The notes below the pieces were generated by a model, which did no database searches, was not told the DNA's origin, and saw nothing but the letters and a program-made list of their open reading frames with translations. A program made the position numbers and the translations under genes. This document shows positions 38,813 through 47,035 of a DNA stretch of 64,000 bases, piece after piece; positions within the stretch are counted from its first letter, which is position 1, and each line of letters opens with the position of its first letter. Source of the DNA: Cellulomonas sp. PhB150 (GTDB lineage Bacteria > Actinomycetota > Actinomycetes > Actinomycetales > Cellulomonadaceae); assembly GCF_003755175.1 (NCBI RefSeq), contig NZ_RKHX01000002.1, positions 310,001 to 374,000 on the forward strand, given 5' to 3'.

Positions 38813-40774
38813 TCACCAGATGCGGACGCGCTCCGCGGGGTCGAGGTACAGAGCGTCTCCCGGCTGCACGTCGTACGCCGCGTAGAACTCGTCGATGTTG
38901 CGCACCACGCCGTTGCAGCGGAACTCGTTGGGGGAGTGCGGGTCCATCGCGAGGCGGCGGATGACCTCCTCGTCACGACCCTTGGAGTTCCAGACCTGGC
39001 TCCAGCCGAGCATGACGCGCTGGATGCCGGTCAGGCCGTCGATGACGGGTGCCTCCTCGAGGGGCCGGCCGAGCGCGATGCGGTAGGCCTTGAGCGCGAT
39101 CGACAGCCCACCGAGGTCGCCGATGTTCTCCCCGATGGTCAGCGCGCCGTTGACGTGGTGCGATCCGCCGAGCTGGGCGGGCGAGAACGCGTCGTACTGC
39201 GCGATGAGCGCCGAGGTGCGCTTCTCGAACTCGGTGCGGTCCGCTGCCGTCCACCAGTCCTCGAGCCGGCCGGCGCCGTCGTACTTCGAGCCCTGGTCGT
39301 CGAAGCCGTGCCCGATCTCGTGGCCGATGACCGCGCCGATGCCGCCGTAGTTGACGGCGTCGTCGGCCTCCGCGTCGAAGAACGGCGGCTGCAGGATCGC
39401 GGCCGGGAAGACGATCTCGTTCATGCCCGGGTTGTAGTACGCGTTGACGGTCTGCGGCGTCATGAACCACTCGTCGCGGTCGAGCGGCTTGCCGATCTTG
39501 CCGAGCTCGCGGTCCTGCTCGAACGCCGACGCACGGCGCACGTTGCCGACGAGGTCGTCGGCCGTCAGCTCGAGCGCCGAGTAGTCGCGCCACCGGACCG
39601 GGTAGCCGATCTTCGGGGTGAAGGAGTCGAGCTTGGCCAGGGCCTTCTCGCGCGTCTCCGCACCCATCCAGTCCAGCGCGGTGATCGACTCGCGGTACGC
39701 CTCGACGAGGTTCGCCACGAGCTCGTCCATGCGCGCCTTGTGGGTGGGCGGGAAGTGCCGCTCCACGTAGACCTCGCCGACGGCCTCGCCCAGCACACCC
39801 TGCACGAGCGCGACGCCGCGCTTCCAGCGGTCCCGCAGCTCCTGCGCGCCGGTGAGCGTGCGGCCGTAGAAGTCGAAGTTGGCCTCGACGATCTCCTGGG
39901 TCAGGTACGGAGCGCGGTCGCTGACCACGTGGTACGTCAGCCAGGCCTTCCAGTCCGCGAGCGGCTCGGACTGCCACAGGGCCGCGAACCCGCTCGCAAA
40001 CGTGGGCTCGCGCACCACGACGTGGTCGAGCGAGCCGGCCGGTGCGCCGAGCGCGAGCGCCCAGGAGTGCCAGTCGAACCCCGGCGCCTGCTCGGCGAGC
40101 GCGGTCAGAGTCGTCGGGTTGTAGGTCAGGTCCGCGTCGCGGTCCTTGACGACGTCCCAGTGGGTCGCCGCGAGCTTGGTCTCGAGCGCGACGACGCGCG
40201 CCGCCGCGTCCTCGGCCCCCGGCACGCCGGCGAGCGTGAGCATGCGGGCCACGTGCGGGCGGTAGGCCGCCAGGACGGACGCGTACTGCTCGTCGCGGTA
40301 GTACGCCTCGTCGGGCAGGCCCAGGCCCGCCTGGTTGAGGTAGACGACGTACGTCTCCGGGTCCTTGGCGTCGTTGTCGACCCAGAAGCCGATCGCGCCG
40401 CCCGCGCCCGTGCGCTGGAGTGCGCCGAGGGCGCCGGTGAGCTCGGCCTGCGTGGTGGCCGACTCCACGATGCCGAGGTCGAGGCGCAGCGGTGCGGTCC
40501 CGGCCGCCTCCACCGCGTCGGTGTCCATGAAGCTCGCGTACACGGCGCCGATCTTCGCGGCGACACCCTCGGCGTCCTCCGTCGCGGCGTCGGTGATGAT
40601 GTCGCGGACGTGCTCCTCCGCCTGGTCGTGCAGCGCGCGGAACGAGCCGTCCATGGCGCGGTCCGCGGGAATCTCGTGGGAGTCGATCCACCGACCGTTC
40701 ACGTGCCGGAACAGGTCGTCCTGGGGGCGGGTGTCGGGGTCGATGGCGCTGAGGTCGATGCCGCTTCGAGTCAT
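38813..40774 (-). CDS. pepO: M13-family zinc metallopeptidase (neprilysin-like)
   Basis: A 653-residue endopeptidase. It begins RPQDDLFRHVNGRWIDSHEIPAD, the usual M13 start; catalytic HEIGH at 485-489, the third ligand Glu in GENIGDLGG near 549, NAYYNPGMNEIVFPAAILQPPFF before the zinc motif, and the C-terminal VIRRLAMDPHSPNEFRCNG with DALYLDPAERVRIW. No signal peptide, so cytosolic unlike eukaryotic neprilysin. ATG 40774 is preferred over a GTG two codons upstream. Divergent from rpiB. Confidence 0.95.
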   Translation of the reverse strand: MTRSGIDLSAIDPDTRPQDDLFRHVNGRWIDSHEIPADRAMDGSFRALHDQAEEHVRDIITDAATEDAEGVAAKIGAVYASFMDTDAVEAAGTAPLRLDLGIVESATTQAELTGALGALQRTGAGGAIGFWVDNDAKDPETYVVYLNQAGLGLPDEAYYRDEQYASVLAAYRPHVARMLTLAGVPGAEDAAARVVALETKLAATHWDVVKDRDADLTYNPTTLTALAEQAPGFDWHSWALALGAPAGSLDHVVVREPTFASGFAALWQSEPLADWKAWLTYHVVSDRAPYLTQEIVEANFDFYGRTLTGAQELRDRWKRGVALVQGVLGEAVGEVYVERHFPPTHKARMDELVANLVEAYRESITALDWMGAETREKALAKLDSFTPKIGYPVRWRDYSALELTADDLVGNVRRASAFEQDRELGKIGKPLDRDEWFMTPQTVNAYYNPGMNEIVFPAAILQPPFFDAEADDAVNYGGIGAVIGHEIGHGFDDQGSKYDGAGRLEDWWTAADRTEFEKRTSALIAQYDAFSPAQLGGSHHVNGALTIGENIGDLGGLSIALKAYRIALGRPLEEAPVIDGLTGIQRVMLGWSQVWNSKGRDEEVIRRLAMDPHSPNEFRCNGVVRNIDEFYAAYDVQPGDALYLDPAERVRIW

Positions 40775-40833
40775 GACCACAGCGTACGGACGCGCGCCGA
40801 CATGTGGGGTCGACCTGCGGCAGGATGGGGGTC

Positions 40834-41283
40834 ATGCGCATCCACATCGGTTCCGACCACGCCGGTTACGAGCTCAAGTCCGCCCTCGTCGAGCACCTGC
40901 GAGCCGCCGGCCACGACGTCGTGGACCACGGCGCGCACACCTACGACGCGCAGGACGACTACCCGCCGTTCTGCCTCGAGACCGGCGAGGCCGTCGTGGC
41001 CGACCCCGGCTCGCTCGGCGTCGTCATCGGCGGCTCCGGCAACGGCGAGCAGATCGCGGCCAACAAGGTCGACGGCGTGCGCGCGGCGCTCGCCTGGAAC
41101 CTGGACACCGCCAGGCTCGGTCGCCAGCACAACGACGCGAACGTCGTCGCCGTCGGCGCCCGTCAGCACTCGGTTGACGAGGCCACCGCGCTGATCGACG
41201 CCTTCGTCGCCGAGCCGTTCAGCGGCGACCCGCGCCACCAGCGGCGCATCGACCTGCTGACGGCGTACGAGGCCAGCCGCTAG
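40834..41283 (+). CDS. rpiB: Ribose-5-phosphate isomerase B
   Basis: A 149-residue RpiB/LacAB-type isomerase interconverting ribose- and ribulose-5-phosphate. GSDHAGYELK at 6-15, YPPFCLETGEAV with the active-site region, VIGGSGNGEQIAANK (the anion hole with Ser replacing the usual Cys, as in mycobacterial RpiB), and RQHNDANVVAVGAR. AGGATGGGGG precedes ATG 40834. Neighbour of pepN and the mycothiol nitroreductase as in mycobacteria. Confidence 0.95.
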   Translation: MRIHIGSDHAGYELKSALVEHLRAAGHDVVDHGAHTYDAQDDYPPFCLETGEAVVADPGSLGVVIGGSGNGEQIAANKVDGVRAALAWNLDTARLGRQHNDANVVAVGARQHSVDEATALIDAFVAEPFSGDPRHQRRIDLLTAYEASR

Positions 41284-41289
41284 GGCTCC

Positions 41290-41325
41290 GCACCGACCGC
41301 ACCGACCGCACCGACCGCACCGACC
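41290..41325 (+). repeat. Four tandem 9-bp repeats
   Basis: GCACCGACC repeated four times exactly, between the rpiB stop and the convergent methyltransferase stop. It is intergenic and could vary in copy number between strains. Confidence 0.9.
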
Positions 41326-41333
41326 GCGCGCGG

Positions 41334-42125
41334 CTACGCGTGCGTCAGGAAGGCGGTGAACTCCTCACCGGGCTCGCCTGGCTCGCAGTCGCCGGGAGCG
41401 CTCGGCGGATCGACCTCCCGGACGGCCAAGCCGGCCCGGGCCGCCAGGTCGGCGATGGTCTGGCGCGTCTGCCAGTGGATCACCCACAGGCGGTCGACGA
41501 CCTCAGGCGGGCCGACGGTGGGGATGCGCTCGTAGGTGACGGCGGTACGGCGGGTACGACGTGCCGGGTCGTACTCCTCGGACAGGGCGGTGTAGCGAAG
41601 CACCGTGCCGTCGTCGTCGACGGCCTCGCGCGGTACCCCGAGCTGCACGGCCGGTGTGGGCTCCGCGATCCACAGCGGGACCATGATCGTGCCGCCCGGG
41701 GAGAGGTGGCGACGGAACACCTCCAGCGCGCGCAGGGCAAGGTCGTCGTCGGGCAGCAGCTCGAAGGTCGGGCCGGCCAGGTAGATCGACCGGTACTGCC
41801 TGCCGAGGTCCATCTCTTCCATCCGGGCGACGTGGAGCCCGACGTCGAGTCCCTGCCGTCGGGCCTCGGCACGCGCCCGTCGGATCATGTCGGACGAGGA
41901 GTCGACGCCGTCGACGTCGAGCCCGTCGCGGACCAGATGGAGCAGGGGTTCGCCCGCGCCGCACCCCACCTCCAGACCCGGCTGCCCCTGCGCGCGGACG
42001 AACGCGGCGTACCGCTCAGGGTCGAAGGCGTGGGACCTCAGCGCTGAGTACGCCTCGGCGACGAGCCCGGTGTAGAAATCGGCAGGATCGGCGACGTCGT
42101 CAGACCTCGCCTGGTCGGGAGACAC
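41334..42125 (-). CDS. SAM-dependent methyltransferase
   Basis: A 263-residue class I methyltransferase. LEVGCGAGEPLLHLV near residue 51 is motif I, VDGVDSSSDMIRRAR binds the SAM ribose, VARMEEMDLG and FELLPDDDLALRALEVFRRHLSPGG are later motifs. DFYTGLVAEAYSALR at the start is typical of small-molecule methyltransferases. Substrate unknown. GTG start, only 3 bp after the stop of the Eis-like acetyltransferase, so the two are probably coupled and may act on the same amine substrate (inference). Confidence 0.85.
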   Translation of the reverse strand: MSPDQARSDDVADPADFYTGLVAEAYSALRSHAFDPERYAAFVRAQGQPGLEVGCGAGEPLLHLVRDGLDVDGVDSSSDMIRRARAEARRQGLDVGLHVARMEEMDLGRQYRSIYLAGPTFELLPDDDLALRALEVFRRHLSPGGTIMVPLWIAEPTPAVQLGVPREAVDDDGTVLRYTALSEEYDPARRTRRTAVTYERIPTVGPPEVVDRLWVIHWQTRQTIADLAARAGLAVREVDPPSAPGDCEPGEPGEEFTAFLTHA

Positions 42126-42128
42126 GTC

Positions 42129-43400
42129 CTAGAACACCCAGCTGCAGACGGGCGCGACGGGCCACGCGAACGCGCCGCCCGCGGCCTGGGCCGCCCCGGG
42201 GCGATGCTCGACGACGAGCCCCGCAGCGGCCAGCGCCGTGAGCGAGCGGCCGCCGAGGTAGGCGGCCCCGAGCTCGCGCACGTCGACGGCCAGGTCGGCG
42301 GCCGCGTCCGAGGGCTCGACGCGGGCGTCGTACGTGCCGTCGTCGGCGCGCTCCCCGGTCACCAGGCGCCAGGCGCGGGCGTTGGCGGGCAGGCGCGCGT
42401 CGGCGACGTCGAGGACGACGTCCAGCGGCGCGCTGTACCGGCGCCCGGCCAGGGCCGCGGGCACGTCGAGCAGCCGGACCCAGATGTTGTCGTTGAGGCG
42501 AGGGACGACGGCGCGGGCGTCGACGAGCAGGTGCAGCAGCGCGTCGTCGACGGGCATCATCCCGCTCTCCACCTCGTGGGTGAGGTCGAGGTCGAGCAGG
42601 AACGACCAGAGCCGGTGCGTCGCGGCGGCGTCGACCGCGACGGCCTCGCGGATCTTGACCGGGTAGCGGGGCCCGGGCTCGGCCCAGACCTCCTTGCGGC
42701 GCAGCGTCGCGTAGGCACGCGGGTCGCCGGTCGCGTCCCGCACGACGACGATGCGCAGCGGCTCGGCGCCGTCGCGCCAGGCCGGCGGGTCGTTGAGAGT
42801 GCGCAGCGCGTCCGTCGTGCGCAGCACCCAGCCCGGGCGGCCCGCGCCCGCGCGTCGGTGGACGTCCTGGACGAGGTCGGTGTGGCGCTCGCGGTCGACC
42901 GTCTCGAACGTCACCGTGAGCTCCTCGGTGCCCGGGACGTCGCGCAGCGCGGCGCCGCGCGGGATCTTGACCCGCACGTCGTCGGCGGCCGACCCGTAGC
43001 CGAACCGGCCGTAGATCGCAGGCTCGGCGGCGAACAGGGCGGAGACCGGCTCGCCGCGGCCGAGCGCGCGCTCGAAGTGGGTCGCGATCATCGACGTCAG
43101 GAGCCCGCGGCGGCGCTCGTCGGGCCGCGCACCGACCCAGGTCAGCCCCGCGCACGGCACGGTGGCGCCCGGGACGGGCAGCGTGAACGCGTACGACGAG
43201 TGCACCGCGGCGAGCACGCCGTCGGGCCGCTCGACGGCCATCGTGCGGTCCCACTCGAGCGTCGTCGGGACGATCGCTCGCGTCTCCGGCGTCGCCTCGA
43301 ACGCGAACGCGAGCTGGTCGACGTCACGGAACTCGTCCTCGCGCTCCGCGGGGACGGCGACGGTGCGGTATCCGGCAGGCAGCGGTGTCATGCTCGCCAT
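42129..43400 (-). CDS. Eis-like GNAT N-acetyltransferase
   Basis: A 423-residue enhanced-intracellular-survival-type acetyltransferase with duplicated GNAT fold and SCP2-like C-terminal domain. LTWVGARPDERRRGLLTSMI near residue 90 binds acetyl-CoA, EPAIYGRFGYGSA is an Eis hallmark, and the protein ends CSWVF, whose terminal Phe carboxylate acts as the catalytic base in Eis (family knowledge). Eis enzymes acetylate aminoglycosides and polyamines at several amines; substrate here unknown. Two in-frame ATGs, 43400 and 43391, are equally possible. Confidence 0.88.
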   Translation of the reverse strand: MASMTPLPAGYRTVAVPAEREDEFRDVDQLAFAFEATPETRAIVPTTLEWDRTMAVERPDGVLAAVHSSYAFTLPVPGATVPCAGLTWVGARPDERRRGLLTSMIATHFERALGRGEPVSALFAAEPAIYGRFGYGSAADDVRVKIPRGAALRDVPGTEELTVTFETVDRERHTDLVQDVHRRAGAGRPGWVLRTTDALRTLNDPPAWRDGAEPLRIVVVRDATGDPRAYATLRRKEVWAEPGPRYPVKIREAVAVDAAATHRLWSFLLDLDLTHEVESGMMPVDDALLHLLVDARAVVPRLNDNIWVRLLDVPAALAGRRYSAPLDVVLDVADARLPANARAWRLVTGERADDGTYDARVEPSDAAADLAVDVRELGAAYLGGRSLTALAAAGLVVEHRPGAAQAAGGAFAWPVAPVCSWVF

Positions 43401-43425
43401 CGTGCCGCGCGACCTGCGCGCCGGC

Positions 43426-43761
43426 CTAGTCGATTTCGTCGGGGAACCAGACCGCCAGCCGCAGCCGCACGCGCGTCCCGTCCGCGCTCCGAGGCGTCCC
43501 CTCGGCGACCAGCTGCTCCATCGCTCGCGCCAGGTGCCGGGCCGGCGGGTTGCCCGACGCGTTGACCACGCGCCACCAGGGCACGCCGCTGCCTGCCTGG
43601 GCCAGCACGGCGCCGACCTGCCGCGGCCCTCCGCGCCGCGGCAGCCCGGCGGCCTCGAGCCCGTCGGAGACGATCTCGGCGATCAGCCCGTAGGTCATCG
43701 CCCGGCCGGGCGGGATGGCCCCGACGAGGTCGAGCACCGCCTCCGCGTAGTCGTCGTCCAC
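43426..43761 (-). CDS. Alkyltransferase-like protein (Trp in place of catalytic Cys)
   Basis: A 111-residue MGMT-fold DNA-binding protein. AIPPGRAMTYGLIAEIVSDG is the DNA-recognition helix region and GGPRQVGAVLAQA includes the Arg-finger position. Where O6-methylguanine methyltransferases have PCHRV, this has PWWRV at 61-65, so W62 replaces the alkyl-accepting Cys. That defines ATL proteins, which bind O6-alkylguanine without repairing it and hand it to nucleotide excision repair (family knowledge). GTG start 7 bp after the LLM oxidoreductase stop. Confidence 0.9.
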   Translation of the reverse strand: MDDDYAEAVLDLVGAIPPGRAMTYGLIAEIVSDGLEAAGLPRRGGPRQVGAVLAQAGSGVPWWRVVNASGNPPARHLARAMEQLVAEGTPRSADGTRVRLRLAVWFPDEID

Positions 43762-43768
43762 GTGCTCC

Positions 43769-44803
43769 TCAGTCCTCGGTGAGCAGACCCGCGATCGTCG
43801 GCAGGGTACGTGGGTCGCCCTGCACGAGCATCGTGGTGACCGCGGTCGAGCGCCAGGCCGGCAGCTGGGCGCGGATGTCGTCGGGGGTGCCGACGAGCGC
43901 CACGTCGCGGATCAGCTCGATCGGCACGGCGGCCGCGGCGCGGACCTTGTCGCCGGCCAGGTAGTGGGCCTGGATCTCGTCGCACGCGTCGGAGTAGCCG
44001 AGGCGGTCGAGGACGTTGCGGTGGAAGTTGGCGCCCTTGGCGCCCATCCCGCCCGCGTAGAGGGCGACGAAGGGCCGGATGGTGTCCGCCGCGCTGTCCA
44101 CGTCGTCGCCGAGGACCACCGGCACGGCGGCCGTGATCTCGAACTCCGCGGGGTCGCTCAACCCGGCCTGCCGGACCGCGAAGCCCTCGGCCAGCAGCGC
44201 GCGGTACTCGTCGTCCATCCGCGGGGAGTAGAACATCGGCAGCCAGCCGTCCGCGATCTCCGCCGACATCGCGATGTTCTTCGGCCCCTCGGCGGCCAGG
44301 TGGATCGGCAGGTTCGCGCGCAGCGGGTGGACCGTGGAGCGCAGCGGCTTGCCCAGGTGCGTGCCGCCGTCGAGCGGCAGCTGGAAGAACTCGCCGTCGT
44401 AGGTCACCGGCGCCTCCCGCGCGAGGACCTGCCGCACGATCGCGACGTACTCCCGCGTGCGCGCCAGCGGCTTGGGGTAGGGCTGGCCGTACCACCCCTC
44501 GACGACCTGCGGGCCGGAGGCGCCCAGCCCGAGGACGAACCGGCCGCCCGAGAGGTGGTCGAGGGTGAGGGCGGCCATGGCGGCGGCGGTGGGCGTGCGC
44601 GCGGACAGCTGGGCGATGGCCGTGCCGAGCCTGATCCTCTCGGTGCGCGATCCCCACCAGGCCAGGGGGGTCAGGGCGTCCGAGCCGTAGGCCTCCGCCG
44701 TCCAGACCGAGTCGAAGCCCAGCTGCTCGGCGGCGACGACGGTCTCCTGCGCGCCGACCGGGGGACCGGCCGACCAGTAGCCCATGTAGTAGCCCAGACG
44801 CAC
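43769..44803 (-). CDS. LLM-class flavin/F420-dependent oxidoreductase
   Basis: A 344-residue luciferase-like monooxygenase-fold protein: LGYYMGYWSAGPPVGAQETVVAAEQLGFDSVW, LGTAIAQLSARTPTAAAMAALTLDHLSGGRFVLGLGASGPQVVEGWYG and LPIHLAAEGPKNIAMSAEIADGWLP (quoted here in shorter parts: GFDSVWTAE, SGGRFVLGLG, AEIADGWLP). In actinobacteria this subgroup commonly uses F420. Substrate unknown. GTG start with GGGAGG upstream. Probably co-transcribed with the ATL gene from a promoter near the palindrome at 44861. Confidence 0.88.
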   Translation of the reverse strand: MRLGYYMGYWSAGPPVGAQETVVAAEQLGFDSVWTAEAYGSDALTPLAWWGSRTERIRLGTAIAQLSARTPTAAAMAALTLDHLSGGRFVLGLGASGPQVVEGWYGQPYPKPLARTREYVAIVRQVLAREAPVTYDGEFFQLPLDGGTHLGKPLRSTVHPLRANLPIHLAAEGPKNIAMSAEIADGWLPMFYSPRMDDEYRALLAEGFAVRQAGLSDPAEFEITAAVPVVLGDDVDSAADTIRPFVALYAGGMGAKGANFHRNVLDRLGYSDACDEIQAHYLAGDKVRAAAAVPIELIRDVALVGTPDDIRAQLPAWRSTAVTTMLVQGDPRTLPTIAGLLTED

Positions 44804-44860
44804 GACGACCTCCCTCTCGACGCGTCGGCGGTGACGCGAGCGCCCAGGCTATCGGGTGGT

Positions 44861-44872
44861 TACTCGCGAGTA
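44861..44872. promoter_or_regulatory. 12-bp palindrome, candidate operator
   Basis: TACTCGCGAGTA is a perfect palindrome 58 bp upstream of the LLM oxidoreductase start, with a possible -10 (GATAGCCT on the minus strand) about 12 bp closer to the gene. The size and symmetry fit a TetR-type operator. Confidence 0.45.
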
Positions 44873-44873
44873 G

Positions 44874-45845
44874 CTATGCCGTCCGCGCGCGGTCGGCGAG
44901 CGTGTTGAGCAGCGCGGCGCCGGTCTCCGCGTCGTCGACCGTGATCACCGCGACGCGGTCGCCCGTGCGGCGCACCTCGAGCGCGTCGCCGCCGCGCAGC
45001 ACGATCCCGGTCCGGCCGCCGCGACCCAACCGGTAGCCCCAGCCGCCGAAGTCCTTCATCGGCTGCACGGTCGTGACACCCGCCGCGACGACCTCGGCGA
45101 GGGGGACGCGCAGCGTCGGCCAGCCGAGCAGGCCGCGGGCGACCAGGCCGCGCTCGTCGACGGTCACGTCGAAGGCGACCATCGTCAGCAGCAGGACCGC
45201 CAGCAGCACGGCGAGCAGGCCGAGCGGCCACACCCGCGTGACGACCGTGAGCACCAGGATGACGAGGACCGCCGCGACGCCGACGACGAGCGTGCTGCGG
45301 GAGAACGCGCTGCGGTGCCACACCGCGCGCTCGGACCCTGCCAGCGCCAGGCGCGGGGCGTCGGCGGCGACCGGCCGGGTCGAGGGCTGGTCGGCGTCAC
45401 CCGGCGTCACGAGCGCCGCGACGGCGCCCGCAGCGATCCCGGCGGCGATCGCGACCAGCAGGCTCGTCGTCACTCCCGAGGCCTGCGTGGCATCCGCGAG
45501 GCCGCGCTGCGCGTCCAGCGGCCCGAGCAGCACCACGCCGAGGAAGGCGGACATGCCGACGCTCGAGCCCGCCGCGATCCTGCGGGTCGACGCGGAGTGC
45601 CCGGCGAGGAACGCGAGCGCCCAGGCGCCCATCGCCAGCAGGGCGCCCACGACGACGATCGGGACGATCGCCGAGGCGAGCGTGCCGAAGCCGGCGGGTC
45701 CGTCGGTGCCCCAGTGGACGGCGACGGGGTCCGGCAGGTCCGCCGACCAGCTGAGGGCGACGAGGACCGCGGCGCCGAGGACGACGAGCGGGACGACGAG
45801 CGTGATGAGCGTCGTCGCGACGCGGTGGGGGACCGGGGACCTCAT
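44874..45845 (-). CDS. DUF1648-domain membrane protein
   Basis: A 323-residue membrane protein. The N-terminal part is DUF1648-like: hydrophobic helix then LPDPVAVHWGTDGPAGFGT (about residues 36-54) and helices at 60-80, 95-110 and 128-146. Two further helices (about 185-225) precede a soluble beta domain VDERGLVARGLLGWPTLRVPLAEVV that resembles a PH-like fold. Function unknown. It is coupled by ATGA overlap to a YtrA-type GntR regulator, the usual partner of DUF1648 genes in Firmicutes and Actinobacteria. Confidence 0.85.
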   Translation of the reverse strand: MRSPVPHRVATTLITLVVPLVVLGAAVLVALSWSADLPDPVAVHWGTDGPAGFGTLASAIVPIVVVGALLAMGAWALAFLAGHSASTRRIAAGSSVGMSAFLGVVLLGPLDAQRGLADATQASGVTTSLLVAIAAGIAAGAVAALVTPGDADQPSTRPVAADAPRLALAGSERAVWHRSAFSRSTLVVGVAAVLVILVLTVVTRVWPLGLLAVLLAVLLLTMVAFDVTVDERGLVARGLLGWPTLRVPLAEVVAAGVTTVQPMKDFGGWGYRLGRGGRTGIVLRGGDALEVRRTGDRVAVITVDDAETGAALLNTLADRARTA

Positions 45846-46189
45846 CGCAGTGCCTCCTTGAGCAGGGCCACCGTGGTGGCCGGGGGGATGTCGAGCCGGC
45901 GGGTCGTCGCGACCAGGGCAGCGATCGCCTCGTGCAGCGGGCCGTGGTCGGGCGCGCTGGCGACCACCGCGCCGCGACCGCGCCGCAGCTCGATCACGCC
46001 GTCGTCGCGCATCTCCTGGTACGCCCGCAGGACCGTGTGCAGGTTCACGTCGAGCGACGCGGCCAGGTCGCGCGCCGAGGGCAGCCGCGTGCCGACCGGC
46101 AGTTCCCCGCGCGCCACGAGCGCACGCACCTGCCCGCCGATCTGCTCGAAGAGCGGCTCGGCAGACGAGGAATCGATCCGCAGCAGCAC
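45842..46189 (-). CDS. GntR-family regulator, YtrA subfamily
   Basis: A 115-residue short GntR regulator. EPLFEQIGGQVRALVARGELPVGTRLPSARDLAASLDVNLHTVLRAYQEM is the wHTH (parts GELPVGTRLPSARDLAASL and VNLHTVLRAYQEM), followed by the wing GVIELRRGRGAVV and a short dimerisation helix of about 45 residues, too small for a ligand domain, as in YtrA. GTG start. Its stop overlaps the start of the DUF1648 gene. It probably represses its own operon from the inverted repeat at 46203. Confidence 0.92.
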   Translation of the reverse strand: MLLRIDSSSAEPLFEQIGGQVRALVARGELPVGTRLPSARDLAASLDVNLHTVLRAYQEMRDDGVIELRRGRGAVVASAPDHGPLHEAIAALVATTRRLDIPPATTVALLKEALR

Positions 46190-46202
46190 AAGCCCACCCT
46201 AC

Positions 46203-46225
46203 TTGTTACCCCACAACTAGAACAA
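46203..46225. promoter_or_regulatory. Candidate GntR operator
   Basis: TTGTT (46203-46207) and AACAA (46221-46225) are inverted arms 13 bp apart, starting 14 bp upstream of the GntR gene. The sequence is AT-rich compared with its surroundings and also contains the repeated AGTTGT on the minus strand. Confidence 0.4.
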
Positions 46226-46258
46226 CTCGGGGAATGCCGATCGGAAGGCCGAGCGGGC

Positions 46259-46296
46259 GGTTGCGCACGCTATGCGGGCGGGAACCGTGCGTAACC
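46259..46296 (-). terminator. Hairpin downstream of cysE
   Basis: GGTTGCGCACG (46259-46269) pairs with CGTGCGTAACC (46286-46296), 11 bp with one G-T wobble. It lies 74 bp after the cysE stop and upstream of the divergent-reading GntR promoter region, so it probably ends the cysK-cysE transcript. Confidence 0.5.
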
Positions 46297-46298
46297 CC

Positions 46299-46369
46299 CC
46301 GTTCGGCGGGCGGGGTCGGCCGGGAGGGGAGGGGCGGGCGGGCGGGGAGGGCCGGGGTGGGGCGGGCTG
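46299..46369 (+). other. G-rich intergenic tract
   Basis: From the run GGCGGGCGGGG onward the plus strand has at least ten GGG or GGGG runs within about 70 bases, separated by one to three bases, and almost no A or T. Such a tract could form G-quadruplexes; on the cysE transcript (minus strand) it would be C-rich. Confidence 0.7.
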
Positions 46370-46954
46370 TCAGATGTAGATGGCCGGGTCGTCGATCTCG
46401 GCGTCGAAGGGGGGCGTCGTCGGGCGGAGGCGGATCTTGGCGGGGATGCCGACAGCGATGCCGTTGGGCGGGACGTCGTGGATGACCACGGCGTTCGCGC
46501 CGATCTGCGCTCCGTCGCCGATCCAGACCGGGCCGAGGATCTTCGCGCCCGCTCCGACGACCACGTTGTCGCCGAGCGTGGGGTGCCGCTTGCCGTGCCG
46601 CATGGACTTGCCGCCGAGAGTCGAGCCGTGGAAGAGCACCACGTCGTCGCCGACCTCGGCCGTCTCGCCGATCACCACGCCCATGCCGTGGTCGATGAAC
46701 AGGCGGCGGCCCAGCCGCGCGCCCGGGTGGATCTCGATGCCCGTCAGCGCACGCACGAACTGCGAGAGCAGCCGCGCGGGCAGCCGCAGCGACGGCGTGC
46801 GCCACATGTGGTGCGCGAGGCGATAGGTCCACACCGCGTGCACCCCCGGGTACGCCAGGGCCACCTCGAGCAGGGAGCGCGCGGCCGGGTCGCGGCGGCG
46901 TGCGGCGTCGAGGTCCTCCCGGAGCGTGGCGAGGAGGTGCTGCGGGTCGGACAT
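46370..46954 (-). CDS. cysE: Serine O-acetyltransferase
   Basis: A 194-residue short (EpsC-type) serine acetyltransferase making O-acetylserine for CysK. An N-terminal helical part to about 65 is followed by left-handed beta-helix hexapeptides: [19 protein letters not shown] with catalytic His, [44 protein letters not shown] and [24 protein letters not shown] 46954, 81 bp after cysK on the same strand; weak ribosome site. With cysK it forms the cysteine synthase operon. Confidence 0.95.
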   Translation of the reverse strand: MSDPQHLLATLREDLDAARRRDPAARSLLEVALAYPGVHAVWTYRLAHHMWRTPSLRLPARLLSQFVRALTGIEIHPGARLGRRLFIDHGMGVVIGETAEVGDDVVLFHGSTLGGKSMRHGKRHPTLGDNVVVGAGAKILGPVWIGDGAQIGANAVVIHDVPPNGIAVGIPAKIRLRPTTPPFDAEIDDPAIYI

Positions 46955-47035
46955 GGTGTCTCGGTTCTGTGGAGCGGGTGGGGGACGCCGCGCCCGGGCC
47001 CGCGCGGTCGGCGCGGGCCCGGGGTCGGTGCGTGA

